The notes under the pieces: generated by a model | The model's input: only the letters and a program-made list of their open reading frames with translations | What the model was told of the DNA's origin: nothing | Databases searched by the model: none | Translations under genes and position numbers: made by a program | Source of the DNA: Flavobacteriaceae bacterium | GTDB lineage: Bacteria > Bacteroidota > Bacteroidia > Flavobacteriales > Flavobacteriaceae | Assembly (NCBI GenBank): GCA_020435965.1 | Contig: JAGQYS010000036.1 | Location: 1 to 34,582 of the forward strand | Length of the DNA: 34,582 nt | Direction: 5' to 3' | Part shown: positions 1-8,314 of the stretch, piece by piece | Numbering within the stretch: the first letter of the stretch is position 1 | Layout: the number at the start of each line of letters is the position of its first letter

Positions 1-227
1 AATTGATAGGTTGGCATACCACCAAAAGCACTATTGGTCCAATAGGTTTCATCTCCTGTGGTTTCACGAAATTCGTTTTGCTGCTTGGCCATACCAATAT
101 ACTGCATGATATCGCTTTGAAAGATTTGCTTCCCTTGTAAAACAGGATTAAAATAAGCTAGTGAAGCCACTGCAAATCCGACTATAATTAATATGTGTGG
201 TAAGAATTTTTTAAACGAAAATTGCAT
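1..227 (-). CDS. YfhO family membrane protein (N-terminal part only)
   Basis: The reading frame opens at an ATG on the minus strand and runs off the left edge, so about 75 residues are visible. They begin with a hydrophobic helix (residues 8-26, with the stretch ILIIVGFAVASLAYF). A conserved-looking segment follows, containing SDIMQYIGMAKQQNEFR, ETYW and SAFGGMPTYQ. From memory, this opening is typical of the large flavobacterial YfhO-type proteins: multi-spanning inner-membrane proteins related to glycosyltransferase-type membrane enzymes, of unsettled function. The DUF4834 gene lies just upstream on the same strand with 87 bases between them, so they may be co-transcribed. I see no TAnnTTTG box in that gap. 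Family call is moderately firm; function is not known. Confidence 0.7.
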   Translation of the reverse strand, partial: MQFSFKKFLPHILIIVGFAVASLAYFNPVLQGKQIFQSDIMQYIGMAKQQNEFRETTGDETYWTNSAFGGMPTYQ

Positions 228-314
228 GAAATATAGATAATGTCAATGATTAGGAAAAATACACATTTAATTGTTAACTGAAAAATAAAGATTTCCTCTT
301 AAACTAGAACGAGA

Positions 315-593
315 TTAATCAATTTCTTCGTAATCTACATACTCACCAACATCTTTATTCCCAGAAGTAGTTTTATTAGGCATTTTATCAATGGAAATTT
401 CGCCTTCTTTTTGCTTTGGTTGTGGTCTTTGCTGTGAATTGAATTGCTGTCCAAATTTTTGTTCGGCTTTTTTAGCAACATAACGCATTAAGTAAGGAGC
501 AAGTAATCTAGACAGTATTTTTACACCATACCAAATTAATAGTATTATTAAAATTGTTCTTACAAAACCTGTAAGTGAAGCATATTGCAACAT
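315..593 (-). CDS. DUF4834 family small membrane protein
   Basis: A 92-residue protein with one N-terminal transmembrane helix (about residues 10-35, TGFVRTILIILLIWYGVKIL). A basic stretch follows (RYVAKKAEQKFGQQF) and then a hydrophilic, acidic tail ending in EYVDYEEID. The layout matches the flavobacterial DUF4834 family as I remember it; no biochemical role is known. A good -7 promoter box lies at 610-617 on the minus strand, giving a very short leader. The gene is divergent from the outer-membrane protein gene that starts at 697. Confidence 0.75.
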   Translation of the reverse strand: MLQYASLTGFVRTILIILLIWYGVKILSRLLAPYLMRYVAKKAEQKFGQQFNSQQRPQPKQKEGEISIDKMPNKTTSGNKDVGEYVDYEEID

Positions 594-609
594 GAATAAA
601 ATATTTGTT

Positions 610-617
610 CAAAAATA
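610..617 (-). promoter_or_regulatory. Bacteroidota -7 box for the DUF4834 gene
   Basis: The minus strand reads TATTTTTG, a perfect match to the Bacteroidota sigma-factor -7 consensus TAnnTTTG, 16 bases before the ATG at 593. A clear -33 TTTG element is not visible. Confidence 0.55.
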
Positions 618-670
618 CAATTCTTACAATTTAAAAACCGTTTAAAGGTCATAAAAAAATAATAAAATTA

Positions 671-678
671 TATATTTG
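671..678 (+). promoter_or_regulatory. -7 box for the outer-membrane protein gene
   Basis: TATATTTG matches TAnnTTTG exactly and lies 18 bases before the ATG at 697. The possible upstream TTG start at 676 is part of this box, which argues that translation starts at 697. With the box at 610-617 it forms a divergent promoter pair. Confidence 0.6.
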
Positions 679-696
679 AATCATAACTTAATCAAA

Positions 697-1677
697 ATGG
701 AACGTTTAAAAACCCAATTACTACTGCTTACTTCTCTATTAGCTACAACTTTATGTTCTGCTCAGTACACAGAAGTGATTAACTCAAACAGACCAGGACT
801 TTCCAAAAGTGCATTTTCGGTTGGAACAAATGTATTTCAACTTGAATTAGGACCATATATAGTTAAAGAAAAGCACACACCTCTACAATATGAAGTTTCT
901 GGTTTTGGAGCCGATTTTTCAGCTCGTTATGGTTTGCTATTTGAACAACTCGAGCTAAATATTGAAGGGACTTATCAAAATGATACGTTTACAGATAATC
1001 GTTCTGCCATTCCTTTGGAAAATTCTCGCGGAAATTTTAAAAGTATAGCTTTAGGTGCAAAGTACCTTGTATACGATCCTTATAAGAATTCAGAAGAAGA
1101 AAAACCAAACCTTTACAGTTATTGGGCCAATCGAAAGTTTAAATGGAAAGAGCTAATTCCTGCAGTAGCCGTTTATGCTGGTGTTAACTTTGATACGAAG
1201 AACAACCCTTACACAGCAGCTGGAGTTGAAGGTATAAGTCCAAAAGTTATGGTAGCCACTCAGCACAACTTTGTTGGTGGTTGGGTTTTGGTTATGAACT
1301 TTTTAAAAGACAGAATTGGTTCAGATCAATCTGACTTTCAATATTTAATAACACTCACAAAATCCATTAATCAGCAATGGGTTGTTTTTGGTGAAACACA
1401 AGGCATACAAAGCGATTTTTATGCAGATAATCTGTTTAGATTTGGTGGTGCATACCTTTGGAATAAAGATTTTCAGTTAGATACTGCTCTTACTGTTAAT
1501 ACTAAAGATACACCTTCGGTTTTCAACGTAAGCTTAGGAGCTTCTTATCGTTTTGACATGCATCAAGATAAAGAAATTGACAATAATAATTCAGCTGAAG
1601 ATGAAGCTAAACGTAAAAGCAGAAAGTCAAGGAACAGAAAAAACAATTTTGATGAAGATGGCAATAGCCTAAACTAA
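697..1677 (+). CDS. Secreted transporter-like outer-membrane protein (MetA-pathway/PF13557-like)
   Basis: Starting at the ATG at 697 gives 326 residues. A signal peptide follows directly (MERLKTQLLLLTSLLATTLCSAQ, cleavage likely near residue 23). The mature part begins YTEVINSNRPGLSKSAFSVGTNVFQLE, an opening I associate with flavobacterial 'transporter' proteins of the phenol-degradation MetA-like outer-membrane family. The body is rich in alternating beta-strand patterns, consistent with a small outer-membrane barrel. The C-terminus is a charged, basic tail (DEAKRKSRKSRNRKNN) that is probably not part of the barrel. The stop lies 4 bases before the next gene, so the two are almost certainly co-transcribed. 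Substrate unknown. Confidence 0.65.
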   Translation: MERLKTQLLLLTSLLATTLCSAQYTEVINSNRPGLSKSAFSVGTNVFQLELGPYIVKEKHTPLQYEVSGFGADFSARYGLLFEQLELNIEGTYQNDTFTDNRSAIPLENSRGNFKSIALGAKYLVYDPYKNSEEEKPNLYSYWANRKFKWKELIPAVAVYAGVNFDTKNNPYTAAGVEGISPKVMVATQHNFVGGWVLVMNFLKDRIGSDQSDFQYLITLTKSINQQWVVFGETQGIQSDFYADNLFRFGGAYLWNKDFQLDTALTVNTKDTPSVFNVSLGASYRFDMHQDKEIDNNNSAEDEAKRKSRKSRNRKNNFDEDGNSLN

Positions 1678-1681
1678 GTTT

Positions 1682-2803
1682 ATGATAACTATTAAAGAAG
1701 CAACTACAAAAAAAGAACTTAAAGCATTTGTAAAATTTCCTTTTTCACTATATAAAGATTCCAAATTTTGGGTGCCTCCTATTATTAACGAAGAGTTACA
1801 AACTTTTGATAAAAATGTTAATCCTGTATTTCAAAACGCAGATGGACGCTTTTTTCTAGCATATCAAAATGGAAAAATTGTTGGTAGAGTTGCTGCATTA
1901 ATTAATTGGATTGAAGTCAAAGAACAAGGTATTAAAAAAATGCGCTTTGGATGGTTTGATGTTATTGACAAACAAGAAGTTACAAATGCTTTACTCGATA
2001 AAGTAAACGAGATTGGTAAGGAAAATAATCTAGAATTTATAGAAGGTCCAATTGGATTTTCCAATTTGGATAAAGTTGGCGTTGTTTATGAAGGTTTTGA
2101 CCACATAGGAAGCATGATTACTTGGGAAAACCATCCATATTATGTGACTCATTTAGAGAATTACGGAATGACCTTTGGCAAAGGATATTCTGAAAATAAA
2201 ATGAAATTTGAAAATATAAAACCTGAATATTTCTCTCGAATTCAGGAACTTGTTAAGCACAGATATAAACTCAAGGCATTAAACTTTACAAATAATAAAG
2301 ATATTTTACCTCATGCCAATGAGATGTTTGAAGTGTTTACAAAATCTCATTCTGTTTTATCTTCTTTTGTTGATATAAATGATGAACAAAGAGAGTACTT
2401 TAAAAAGAAATTTATCAGTTTTTTAAATCCGGAATACGTAAAATTTGTTATAGATAAAGATGATAAATTAGTAGGCTTCGGAATTGTAACACCTTCGTAT
2501 GCCAAAGCTTTGCAAAAAATGAACGGAAGATTGTTTCCATTCGGTATTTTTCACTTATTAAAAGCAAAAAAACATAGTAAAACTGTTACATTTTATTTAA
2601 TTGGAGTGCTACCAGAATATCAAAATAAAGGTGTTACTGCCATTATTTTTGATGAATTCTACAAAATATTTAAAGAAAAAGGAATTGAAACTTGTATAAG
2701 AGGTCCTGAACTGGATGATAATACTGCTATACATCAACTTTGGAAAAACTTTAAACCAGAAGTCTTTAAAAAGCGTTGTACTTATGTGAAAGATATTACA
2801 TAA
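1682..2803 (+). CDS. GNAT-fold N-acetyltransferase-like protein, 373 aa
   Basis: A soluble protein of the Bacteroidota family whose members begin like this one (PFSLYKDSKFWVPPI, then NPVFQNADGRFFLAYQNGKIVGRVAALIN). The residue 50-75 segment resembles a GNAT beta-strand pair. A second acetyltransferase-like motif is in the C-terminal third (TFYLIGVLPEYQNKGVTAIIF), where the Q-N-K-G-V-T stretch corresponds to the acetyl-CoA pyrophosphate loop. This suggests two GNAT-like halves. Homologues are sometimes labelled GTP cyclohydrolase in databases, which nothing in the sequence supports. It follows the outer-membrane protein gene by 4 bases and ends at a strong bidirectional terminator. Substrate unknown. 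Confidence 0.7.
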   Translation: MITIKEATTKKELKAFVKFPFSLYKDSKFWVPPIINEELQTFDKNVNPVFQNADGRFFLAYQNGKIVGRVAALINWIEVKEQGIKKMRFGWFDVIDKQEVTNALLDKVNEIGKENNLEFIEGPIGFSNLDKVGVVYEGFDHIGSMITWENHPYYVTHLENYGMTFGKGYSENKMKFENIKPEYFSRIQELVKHRYKLKALNFTNNKDILPHANEMFEVFTKSHSVLSSFVDINDEQREYFKKKFISFLNPEYVKFVIDKDDKLVGFGIVTPSYAKALQKMNGRLFPFGIFHLLKAKKHSKTVTFYLIGVLPEYQNKGVTAIIFDEFYKIFKEKGIETCIRGPELDDNTAIHQLWKNFKPEVFKKRCTYVKDIT

Positions 2804-2848
2804 AAAAAGCCGCTGCATTTCGACAAGCTCAATGAACAGCGGCTTTTT
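2804..2848. terminator. Bidirectional hairpin terminator with repeat-like loop
   Basis: Arms 2804-2815 (AAAAAGCCGCTG) and 2837-2848 (CAGCGGCTTTTT) form a perfect 12-bp stem, A-rich on one side and T-rich on the other, so it can stop both converging units. The 21-base loop contains TTTCGACAAGCTCAATGA, a string I recognise as a dispersed repeat motif in flavobacterial genomes. Confidence 0.85.
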
Positions 2849-2868
2849 AATCTTTATAAATATTTCAA

Positions 2869-4128
2869 TTATTCACCCATTGCAGCAGCTACTGCAGCAG
2901 ATAAGCGCTTATAAGTGCCATTTTCCAATCTGCTTCTAATACCATCAAAAGCGTCTAAAGTTTCTTTTACATCATCTAAAGTATGAGTTGCAGTAGGAAT
3001 CATTCTTAGTAGAATTAATCCTTTAGGTATTACAGGGTAAACTACTATAGAACAGAATATTCCATAATTTTCCCTTAAGTCTTTTACTAAAGCCATAGCT
3101 TCTGGAATACTTCCTTTTAAATACACAGGAGTTACACAACTTTGTGTAGTTCCAATATCAAAACCACGTTGTTTTAAACCAGATTGCAATGCATTAACAA
3201 TAGTCCATAAATTTTGCTTTAATTCTGGCATTGTTTTTAGCATCTCTAAACGTTTCAAAGCACCTTTAACAAGTTGCATCTGTAACGATTTAGCAAACAT
3301 TTGAGAACGTAAATTGTATTTTAAATAATCGATGATTTCCTGATCAGCTGCAATAAAAGCTCCTGTACTTGCCATAGACTTTGCAAAGGTTGCAAAATAG
3401 ACATCGATATCTTTCTGCACACCTTGCTCTTCTCCTGCTCCTGCTCCAGTTTTACCTAGTGTGCCAAAGCCATGAGCATCATCTACTAAAAATCGGAAGT
3501 TATACTTTTTCTTTAACGCTACAATCTCTTTTAAAATACCTTGCTCGCCACGCATACCAAAAACGCCTTCAGAGATCACTAAAATTCCACCTCCTGTATG
3601 CTCAGCCATTTTAGTTGCACGATCCAAGTTTTTTTCTAAACTCTCAATATCATTGTGCTTATAAGTGAATCGTTTTCCCATGTGTAGGCGAACACCATCA
3701 ATAATACAAGCATGAGAATCTACATCATAAACAATAATATCGTCTTTACCTACCAAAGCATCAATAGTAGAGACCATTCCTTGATATCCAAAATTCAATA
3801 AATAAGCTGCTTCTTTGTTTACAAATGCAGCCAATTCGTTTTGTAATTTTTCATGCAAATCTGTATGACCTGACATCATACGAGCTCCCATTGGGTAAGC
3901 AGAGCCATATTCAGCAGCTGCTTCAGCATCAGTTTTACGCACTTCAGGATGGTTTGCCAATCCTAAATAGTCATTGATACTCCAAGTAATCACTTCTTTT
4001 CCTTGGAATTTCATTCTGTTGCTTATCTGTCCTTCAAGCTTAGGAAACACAAAATAGCCTTCTGCCTGAGAAGCCCATTTTCCTAAAGGTCCTTTATCCT
4101 TGTAGATCTTTTCGAATAAATCCTTCAT
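2869..4128 (-). CDS. Alpha-oxoamine synthase family PLP enzyme; candidate cysteate/serine fatty-acyl transferase
   Basis: This 419-residue fold-type I PLP enzyme belongs to the alpha-oxoamine synthase family (glycine C-acetyltransferase, 8-amino-7-oxononanoate synthase, serine palmitoyltransferase). It decarboxylates an amino acid while joining it to an acyl-CoA or acyl-ACP. Visible features are NDYLGLANHP (52-61), His139 in DSHAC, DDAHGFGTLG (216-225) and the PLP lysine Lys250 in ATFAKSMAST. A C-terminal extension rich in Ala (AAVAAAMGE) goes beyond the usual length of about 400. The next gene upstream encodes a CBS-like beta-replacing enzyme. That pairing fits capnine (sulfonolipid) synthesis, where cysteate is condensed with a fatty acyl group. 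Serine palmitoyltransferase is the main alternative. It has its own -7 box at 4155-4162. Confidence 0.8.
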   Translation of the reverse strand: MKDLFEKIYKDKGPLGKWASQAEGYFVFPKLEGQISNRMKFQGKEVITWSINDYLGLANHPEVRKTDAEAAAEYGSAYPMGARMMSGHTDLHEKLQNELAAFVNKEAAYLLNFGYQGMVSTIDALVGKDDIIVYDVDSHACIIDGVRLHMGKRFTYKHNDIESLEKNLDRATKMAEHTGGGILVISEGVFGMRGEQGILKEIVALKKKYNFRFLVDDAHGFGTLGKTGAGAGEEQGVQKDIDVYFATFAKSMASTGAFIAADQEIIDYLKYNLRSQMFAKSLQMQLVKGALKRLEMLKTMPELKQNLWTIVNALQSGLKQRGFDIGTTQSCVTPVYLKGSIPEAMALVKDLRENYGIFCSIVVYPVIPKGLILLRMIPTATHTLDDVKETLDAFDGIRSRLENGTYKRLSAAVAAAMGE

Positions 4129-4154
4129 TCAATAATTCAGTCTTAGTTAGGCAA

Positions 4155-4162
4155 CAAAATTA
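4155..4162 (-). promoter_or_regulatory. -7 box for the alpha-oxoamine synthase gene
   Basis: The minus strand reads TAATTTTG (consensus TAnnTTTG), 26 bases before the ATG at 4128. It lies downstream of the terminator at 4222-4259, so this gene is probably transcribed separately from the CBS-like gene. Confidence 0.55.
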
Positions 4163-4221
4163 TGCAATTAAATCGTTCTAGCATAATAATTTTACCAACA
4201 TTGTTTATAACTATTTTACAC

Positions 4222-4259
4222 AAAAAAACCTACAATTTTTTAAACATAAAATTGCAGGT
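4222..4259 (-). terminator. Rho-independent terminator of the CBS-like gene
   Basis: On the minus strand, arms 4259-4248 and 4239-4228 pair over about 12 bp with one G-U wobble around an 8-base loop. A run of seven T (plus-strand A run 4222-4228) follows. It begins about 20 bases past the stop at 4280. Confidence 0.7.
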
Positions 4260-4279
4260 TAATCTATGTTATACTTTTT

Positions 4280-5320
4280 TTATTTTATGTATTGAACTGT
4301 TTTGACAGAAACTTCATTTTCATTGTCAAAAAAGCCTTGGTCTTCCATCCATTTATCACTGTACACCTTGCTCATATATCGCGATCCATGATCTGGAAAA
4401 ATAACAACTACGTTATCTCCTTTTTTAAATTCCCCTTCTGCATCAAGTTGTTTTAAAGCTTGCATTACTGCTCCACTTGTGTAACCTACAAACAACCCTT
4501 CAGTTCTTGCAATTTCACGAGCAGTATGAGCACTTTCTTCATCGGTTACTTTTATAAATTTATCAATGACATCAAAATCTGTTGCTGTAGGAATAAGATT
4601 TTTACCTAAACCTTCAATTCTGTAAGGGTAAATCTCATCAGTATCTAATTCACGAGTTTCGTGATATTTCTTTAATACTGAACCATAAGCATCAACACCT
4701 ATAACTTTTATATTTGGATTTTGTTCTTTCAAATATTTTGCGGTTCCTGAAATAGTTCCTCCAGTACCGCTACAAGCCACAAAATGGGTGATTTTACCTT
4801 CAGTCTGTTCCCAAATTTCAGGTCCTGTAGATTTATAATGTGCTTCTGTATTTAAATCATTGAAATATTGATTGATATAAACCGACCCTTTAATTTCTTG
4901 ATGTAATCTTTTTGCGACTTCATAATAAGAACGAGGGTCGTCTGCACTTACATGAGCAGGACAAACATAAACCTTTGCTCCCATTGTCTTCAACATGTCA
5001 ATTTTATCTGCTGAAGATTTTGAACTGACTGCCAAAATACATTCGTATCCCTTTATAATACTTACCATAGCAATACTAAAACCAGTATTACCTGAAGTGG
5101 TTTCAATAATGGTATCACCAGGTGTTAAGATGCCTCTTCGTTCTGCTTCTTCAATAATATAAAGTGCTATTCTATCTTTTGTGGAGTGTCCTGGATTAAA
5201 GGCTTCTACTTTGGCAAAATAATCACCTTCAAACTCAGTTGTTATAGAGTTTAATTTGATAAGTGGTGTCTTACCTATGAGTTGCAACACGTTATCAAAT
5301 ACTTGCTTTTTTTGATTCAT
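4280..5320 (-). CDS. CBS/cysteine-synthase-like PLP enzyme; candidate cysteate synthase
   Basis: A 346-residue fold-type II PLP enzyme. The PLP lysine is Lys48 in NPGHSTKDR, the substrate-carboxylate loop is TSGNTG (75-80), and the phosphate-binding loop is SGTGGT (184-189). The sequence follows the catalytic core of cystathionine beta-synthase more closely than O-acetylserine sulfhydrylase. Examples are the [13 protein letters not shown] run and the C-terminal [23 protein letters not shown]. It lacks the regulatory CBS pair and the N-terminal heme region. By family it swaps a beta-substituent of serine, O-phosphoserine or O-acetylserine for a thiol or sulfite. Next to a serine-palmitoyltransferase-like gene, making L-cysteate from phosphoserine and sulfite is an attractive role, though inferred. 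Ordinary cysteine or cystathionine synthesis is the alternative. Confidence 0.8.
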   Translation of the reverse strand: MNQKKQVFDNVLQLIGKTPLIKLNSITTEFEGDYFAKVEAFNPGHSTKDRIALYIIEEAERRGILTPGDTIIETTSGNTGFSIAMVSIIKGYECILAVSSKSSADKIDMLKTMGAKVYVCPAHVSADDPRSYYEVAKRLHQEIKGSVYINQYFNDLNTEAHYKSTGPEIWEQTEGKITHFVACSGTGGTISGTAKYLKEQNPNIKVIGVDAYGSVLKKYHETRELDTDEIYPYRIEGLGKNLIPTATDFDVIDKFIKVTDEESAHTAREIARTEGLFVGYTSGAVMQALKQLDAEGEFKKGDNVVVIFPDHGSRYMSKVYSDKWMEDQGFFDNENEVSVKTVQYIK

Positions 5321-5369
5321 AAACGCTATTAATGTGTTACTAATTTAAAAAAACGTAACTTAAACTTGG

Positions 5370-5377
5370 CAAAAATA
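5370..5377 (-). promoter_or_regulatory. -7 box for the CBS-like gene
   Basis: The minus strand reads TATTTTTG, a perfect TAnnTTTG match, 49 bases before the ATG at 5320. It sits in the gap behind the oligopeptidase B gene. Confidence 0.5.
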
Positions 5378-5393
5378 AGGCTTTTTTTTTAAA

Positions 5394-7454
5394 CTAGCTT
5401 TTAATCCCTTCTAAATCTAATATAAAAGCAAATTCTAAAGCGTCTTCTTTTAACGATTCAAAACGACCTGAAGCTCCACCATGCCCAGCATCCATGTTGG
5501 TTTTAAGCAACAATAAATTGTCGTTGGTTTTATTAACTCGTAATTTAGCAACCCATTTTGCTGGTTCCCAATATTGCACTTGACTATCATGCAATCCAGC
5601 TATTACCAATAAATTTGGATAGTCTTGATGGGTTACATTGTCATAAGGTGAATATGATTTTATATAGTTGTAATAGGCAATGTCGTTAGGATTTCCCCAT
5701 TCGTCGTATTCACCTGTGGTTAAAGGAATAGAATCGTCAAGCATTGTAGTAATAACATCTACAAAAGGCACTTGAGCTACAACACCTTTATATAAGTTTG
5801 GAGCCATGTTAATTACACTTCCCATAAGTAATCCTCCTGCACTTCCTCCCATTGCATACAAATGATTTGGCGATGAATAGTTTTTAGAAATCAAATATTT
5901 TGTGCAGTCTATAAAATCTGTGAAGGTATTTTTCTTTAGCAATAATTTTCCGCTTTCATACCAAGACCTTCCCAAGTATTCACTCCCTCTTATATGAGCA
6001 ATCACATAAATAAAACCTCTATCTAATAATGACAGTCTAATGGTTGAAAAATAAGGATCAATGGTATGACCATAAGCGCCATAGGCATAGATTAGCAAAG
6101 GTGTATTCTTGCTTTTTTTTGTGTTTTTATGATAAACAACTGACATTGGAATTTTTGTGCCATCAGTTGCTGTTGCCCAAATACGCTCAGATACGTAATT
6201 TTCTTTTTTAAATGTGCCTCCTAAAACTTCTTGCTCTTTTTTGATTTCTTTAGTTTTAGTAACCATATCAAAATCAATTACAGAAGTTGGCGTGGTTAGC
6301 GCATTATAACCATAACGTAATATTGTAGTGTCAAAATCGACATTAGTTCCAGTAAACGCTGTATAGGTCTCGTTATCAAAAGGCAAATAATAGTCGTCTG
6401 TATTATCCCAACGCTTTATGCGTATTTGGTTTAACCCATTTTCACGTTCACTGAGTACCAGGAAATCCTTAAAAATATCAATATTTTCAAGCATCACATG
6501 ATCTCGATGCGGAATCACTTCTTCCCAAAACTCAATATTTGTTTGATTAACATGAGTTTTCATGAGTTTAAAGTTGGTTGCATTATCCAGATTGGTCATA
6601 ATATAAAAATGATTCTCAAAATGTGAAATACTATACTCTAAACCTCTAATTCTGGGTTGAAACAATCTAAACTCACTATCTGGCTTGTCTGCATCTAAAA
6701 TTTGAAATTCATTAGTTAGCGTGCTATAGCTAGCAATGATAATATATTGTCTTGATTTAGACTTATAAACTGATACGTTGAAAGTATCATCCTCTTCATG
6801 ATAGACTAAAGCATCATTTTCAGAGCTAGTATTTAACGTATGTTTGAAAATATTTTCTGAACGAAGTGTTTGCTCGTTCTTTAATGCATAAAACAACGTT
6901 TTATTATCATTTGCCCAAGAGGAAGATCCTGTTGTGTTCTCTATGCGTTCTGGAAACACATCATTGGTTGTTAAATCTTTTATATGAAGTGTGTATTGTC
7001 GCCTTCCCAAAGTATCTAATCCATAGGAAACCTTTGTGTTATCTGGACTAATACTGATTCCTGTGAGTTTAAAATACGACTGTCCTTCAGCCATTTTATT
7101 GCAATCAAACAACAATTCGTCTGGAGCCTCTAAAGATTCTTTTCTTCTAATGTAAATTGGATAACCTTTTCCTGTTTCAAATTTTACGATGTACCAATAA
7201 CCATTGTATTTGTAAGGCACAGATTCATCATCTTCTTTAATGCGTGCCTTCATTTCTTTAAACAAATCGTTTTGAAATTGCTCAGTATGTTTCAATGCCT
7301 GATTACAATAAGCATTTTCTTCTTCTAAATATTGAATCACTTCTGGGTTTTCCCTGTCATTCATCCAGAAATAATTATCAATTCTAACATCGTTGTGAGC
7401 TACTAATTCTTTAGGAACTTGTTTCGCTTTTGGAGGGAAATTATTTTTTTTCAA
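5394..7454 (-). CDS. ptrB: Oligopeptidase B (S9A prolyl oligopeptidase family)
   Basis: A 686-residue serine peptidase that cuts short peptides, in oligopeptidase B after basic residues. There is no signal peptide, so it is expected in the cytoplasm. An N-terminal beta-propeller domain (about 75-420) is followed by an alpha/beta-hydrolase domain. That domain carries the nucleophile Ser538 in GGSAGG, Asp623 in AGLHDSQVQYWEP and His658 in DAGHGG. The DDSIPLTTGEYDEWGNP block (573-589) is typical of oligopeptidase B rather than prolyl oligopeptidase. Full length for the family. It is divergent from ybaB, with facing promoter boxes only 12 bases apart. Confidence 0.88.
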   Translation of the reverse strand: MKKNNFPPKAKQVPKELVAHNDVRIDNYFWMNDRENPEVIQYLEEENAYCNQALKHTEQFQNDLFKEMKARIKEDDESVPYKYNGYWYIVKFETGKGYPIYIRRKESLEAPDELLFDCNKMAEGQSYFKLTGISISPDNTKVSYGLDTLGRRQYTLHIKDLTTNDVFPERIENTTGSSSWANDNKTLFYALKNEQTLRSENIFKHTLNTSSENDALVYHEEDDTFNVSVYKSKSRQYIIIASYSTLTNEFQILDADKPDSEFRLFQPRIRGLEYSISHFENHFYIMTNLDNATNFKLMKTHVNQTNIEFWEEVIPHRDHVMLENIDIFKDFLVLSERENGLNQIRIKRWDNTDDYYLPFDNETYTAFTGTNVDFDTTILRYGYNALTTPTSVIDFDMVTKTKEIKKEQEVLGGTFKKENYVSERIWATATDGTKIPMSVVYHKNTKKSKNTPLLIYAYGAYGHTIDPYFSTIRLSLLDRGFIYVIAHIRGSEYLGRSWYESGKLLLKKNTFTDFIDCTKYLISKNYSSPNHLYAMGGSAGGLLMGSVINMAPNLYKGVVAQVPFVDVITTMLDDSIPLTTGEYDEWGNPNDIAYYNYIKSYSPYDNVTHQDYPNLLVIAGLHDSQVQYWEPAKWVAKLRVNKTNDNLLLLKTNMDAGHGGASGRFESLKEDALEFAFILDLEGIKS

Positions 7455-7484
7455 GAAGTAAAATTTTATACTTTTTTAAGCCCT

Positions 7485-7492
7485 CAAAAATA
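7485..7492 (-). promoter_or_regulatory. -7 box for oligopeptidase B
   Basis: The minus strand reads TATTTTTG (TAnnTTTG), 30 bases before the ATG at 7454. It is 12 bases from the oppositely directed box for ybaB. Confidence 0.55.
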
Positions 7493-7503
7493 TAAAAATT
7501 AAA

Positions 7504-7511
7504 TAGTTTTG
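7504..7511 (+). promoter_or_regulatory. -7 box for ybaB
   Basis: TAGTTTTG matches TAnnTTTG, 25 bases before the ATG at 7537. The back-to-back arrangement with 7485-7492 means the two polymerases would compete for overlapping DNA. Confidence 0.55.
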
Positions 7512-7536
7512 CATCAGAAACTAAAAACTAAAAATT

Positions 7537-7860
7537 ATGTTCGGTGATTTAATGGGAATGATGGGAAAACTTAAAGAAACCCAAGCTAAAGTTGAAGCTA
7601 CAAAAGAGCGTTTAAACTCAGTTTATATTGATGAAGCCAGTTCTGATGGCTTACTAAAAATAACCGTTACTGGAAACAGAGCAATAAAATCTATTGACAT
7701 TAGCGAAGACCTTTTACAAGATAAAGAGCAATTGGAAGATTACCTGATTTTAACGCTTAATAAGGCCATTGAAAAAGCTGGCAATGTGCACGAAGCTGAA
7801 GTTGCTGCTGTAGCAAAAGAAGGTATGCCAAATATACCTGGAATGGATTTGTTTAAATAG
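7537..7860 (+). CDS. ybaB: YbaB/EbfC family nucleoid-associated protein
   Basis: A 107-residue protein with the family layout. It has a Met- and Gly-rich start ([26 protein letters not shown]), a central beta-sheet with the [24 protein letters not shown] core, and a C-terminal helix with a short Gly/Pro/Met tail ([12 protein letters not shown]). Family members form dimers that bind DNA and influence nucleoid structure and expression. It stands alone here, not next to dnaX-recR as in many bacteria. Its last 8 bases overlap the 3' end of the convergent lipoprotein gene. Confidence 0.9.
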   Translation: MFGDLMGMMGKLKETQAKVEATKERLNSVYIDEASSDGLLKITVTGNRAIKSIDISEDLLQDKEQLEDYLILTLNKAIEKAGNVHEAEVAAVAKEGMPNIPGMDLFK

Positions 7861-8260
7861 AGTCCTTGACTTCAACCCTGTATTTTATATCCAGTTTTTT
7901 CCGCCCAAACTTCCTTGCGGCTTCTACATTGTTTCCCATATAAATATCAATTCGGTTTTTCCAACGACTGTGCATTTTGTCTTTGACCAGAAAAACACTA
8001 TCAAAGCCTTGAATATTAACCAAAGTATTATGCTTTAAACCTAGCCTCAGCAGATCTCTTGACACAGCGATGCATTTCATTCCTGGAGAGAGCGTATCAC
8101 CAAATGCAGTGATATTAGGTTGTTCGCTGGTTTGGTAAGATAACGAATTATAAGCTGTAGCTGTCACTTCTTTAATATGCCATACATAGTTTTTTGAGTC
8201 TCCTAAGTCGCAACTTAAAACTAGCCCTAAAACAAAAAGTATGACAACAAATTTTTTCAT
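7853..8260 (-). CDS. 3D (double-psi barrel) domain lipoprotein
   Basis: A 135-residue protein. It starts with a lipoprotein signal ([16 protein letters not shown], lipidated Cys17 followed by Asp), so it should be membrane-anchored outside the cytoplasm. The rest matches the 3D/RlpA-like double-psi barrel seen in MltA and resuscitation-factor-type enzymes. It contains [30 protein letters not shown] and, near the end, [18 protein letters not shown], which carries the domain's acidic residues. Some relatives bind or cut peptidoglycan; catalysis is not established for this short form. A possible promoter box lies at 8326-8333 inside the end of the upstream gene, and an inverted repeat covers the start codon. 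Confidence 0.75.
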   Translation of the reverse strand: MKKFVVILFVLGLVLSCDLGDSKNYVWHIKEVTATAYNSLSYQTSEQPNITAFGDTLSPGMKCIAVSRDLLRLGLKHNTLVNIQGFDSVFLVKDKMHSRWKNRIDIYMGNNVEAARKFGRKKLDIKYRVEVKDSI

Positions 8261-8280
8261 AAACTATGTTATAGTTTATG
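8258..8280 (-). repeat. Perfect inverted repeat covering the lipoprotein start codon
   Basis: Arms 8258-8267 (CATAAACTAT) and 8271-8280 (ATAGTTTATG) are exact reverse complements around a 3-base spacer. In the mRNA the AUG lies at the end of the second arm of a 10-bp, AU-rich hairpin. Alternatively it is an operator palindrome. Confidence 0.6.
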
Positions 8281-8314
8281 TAAGATAAGAAATTTATTAA
8301 AATCGATATGTTTT

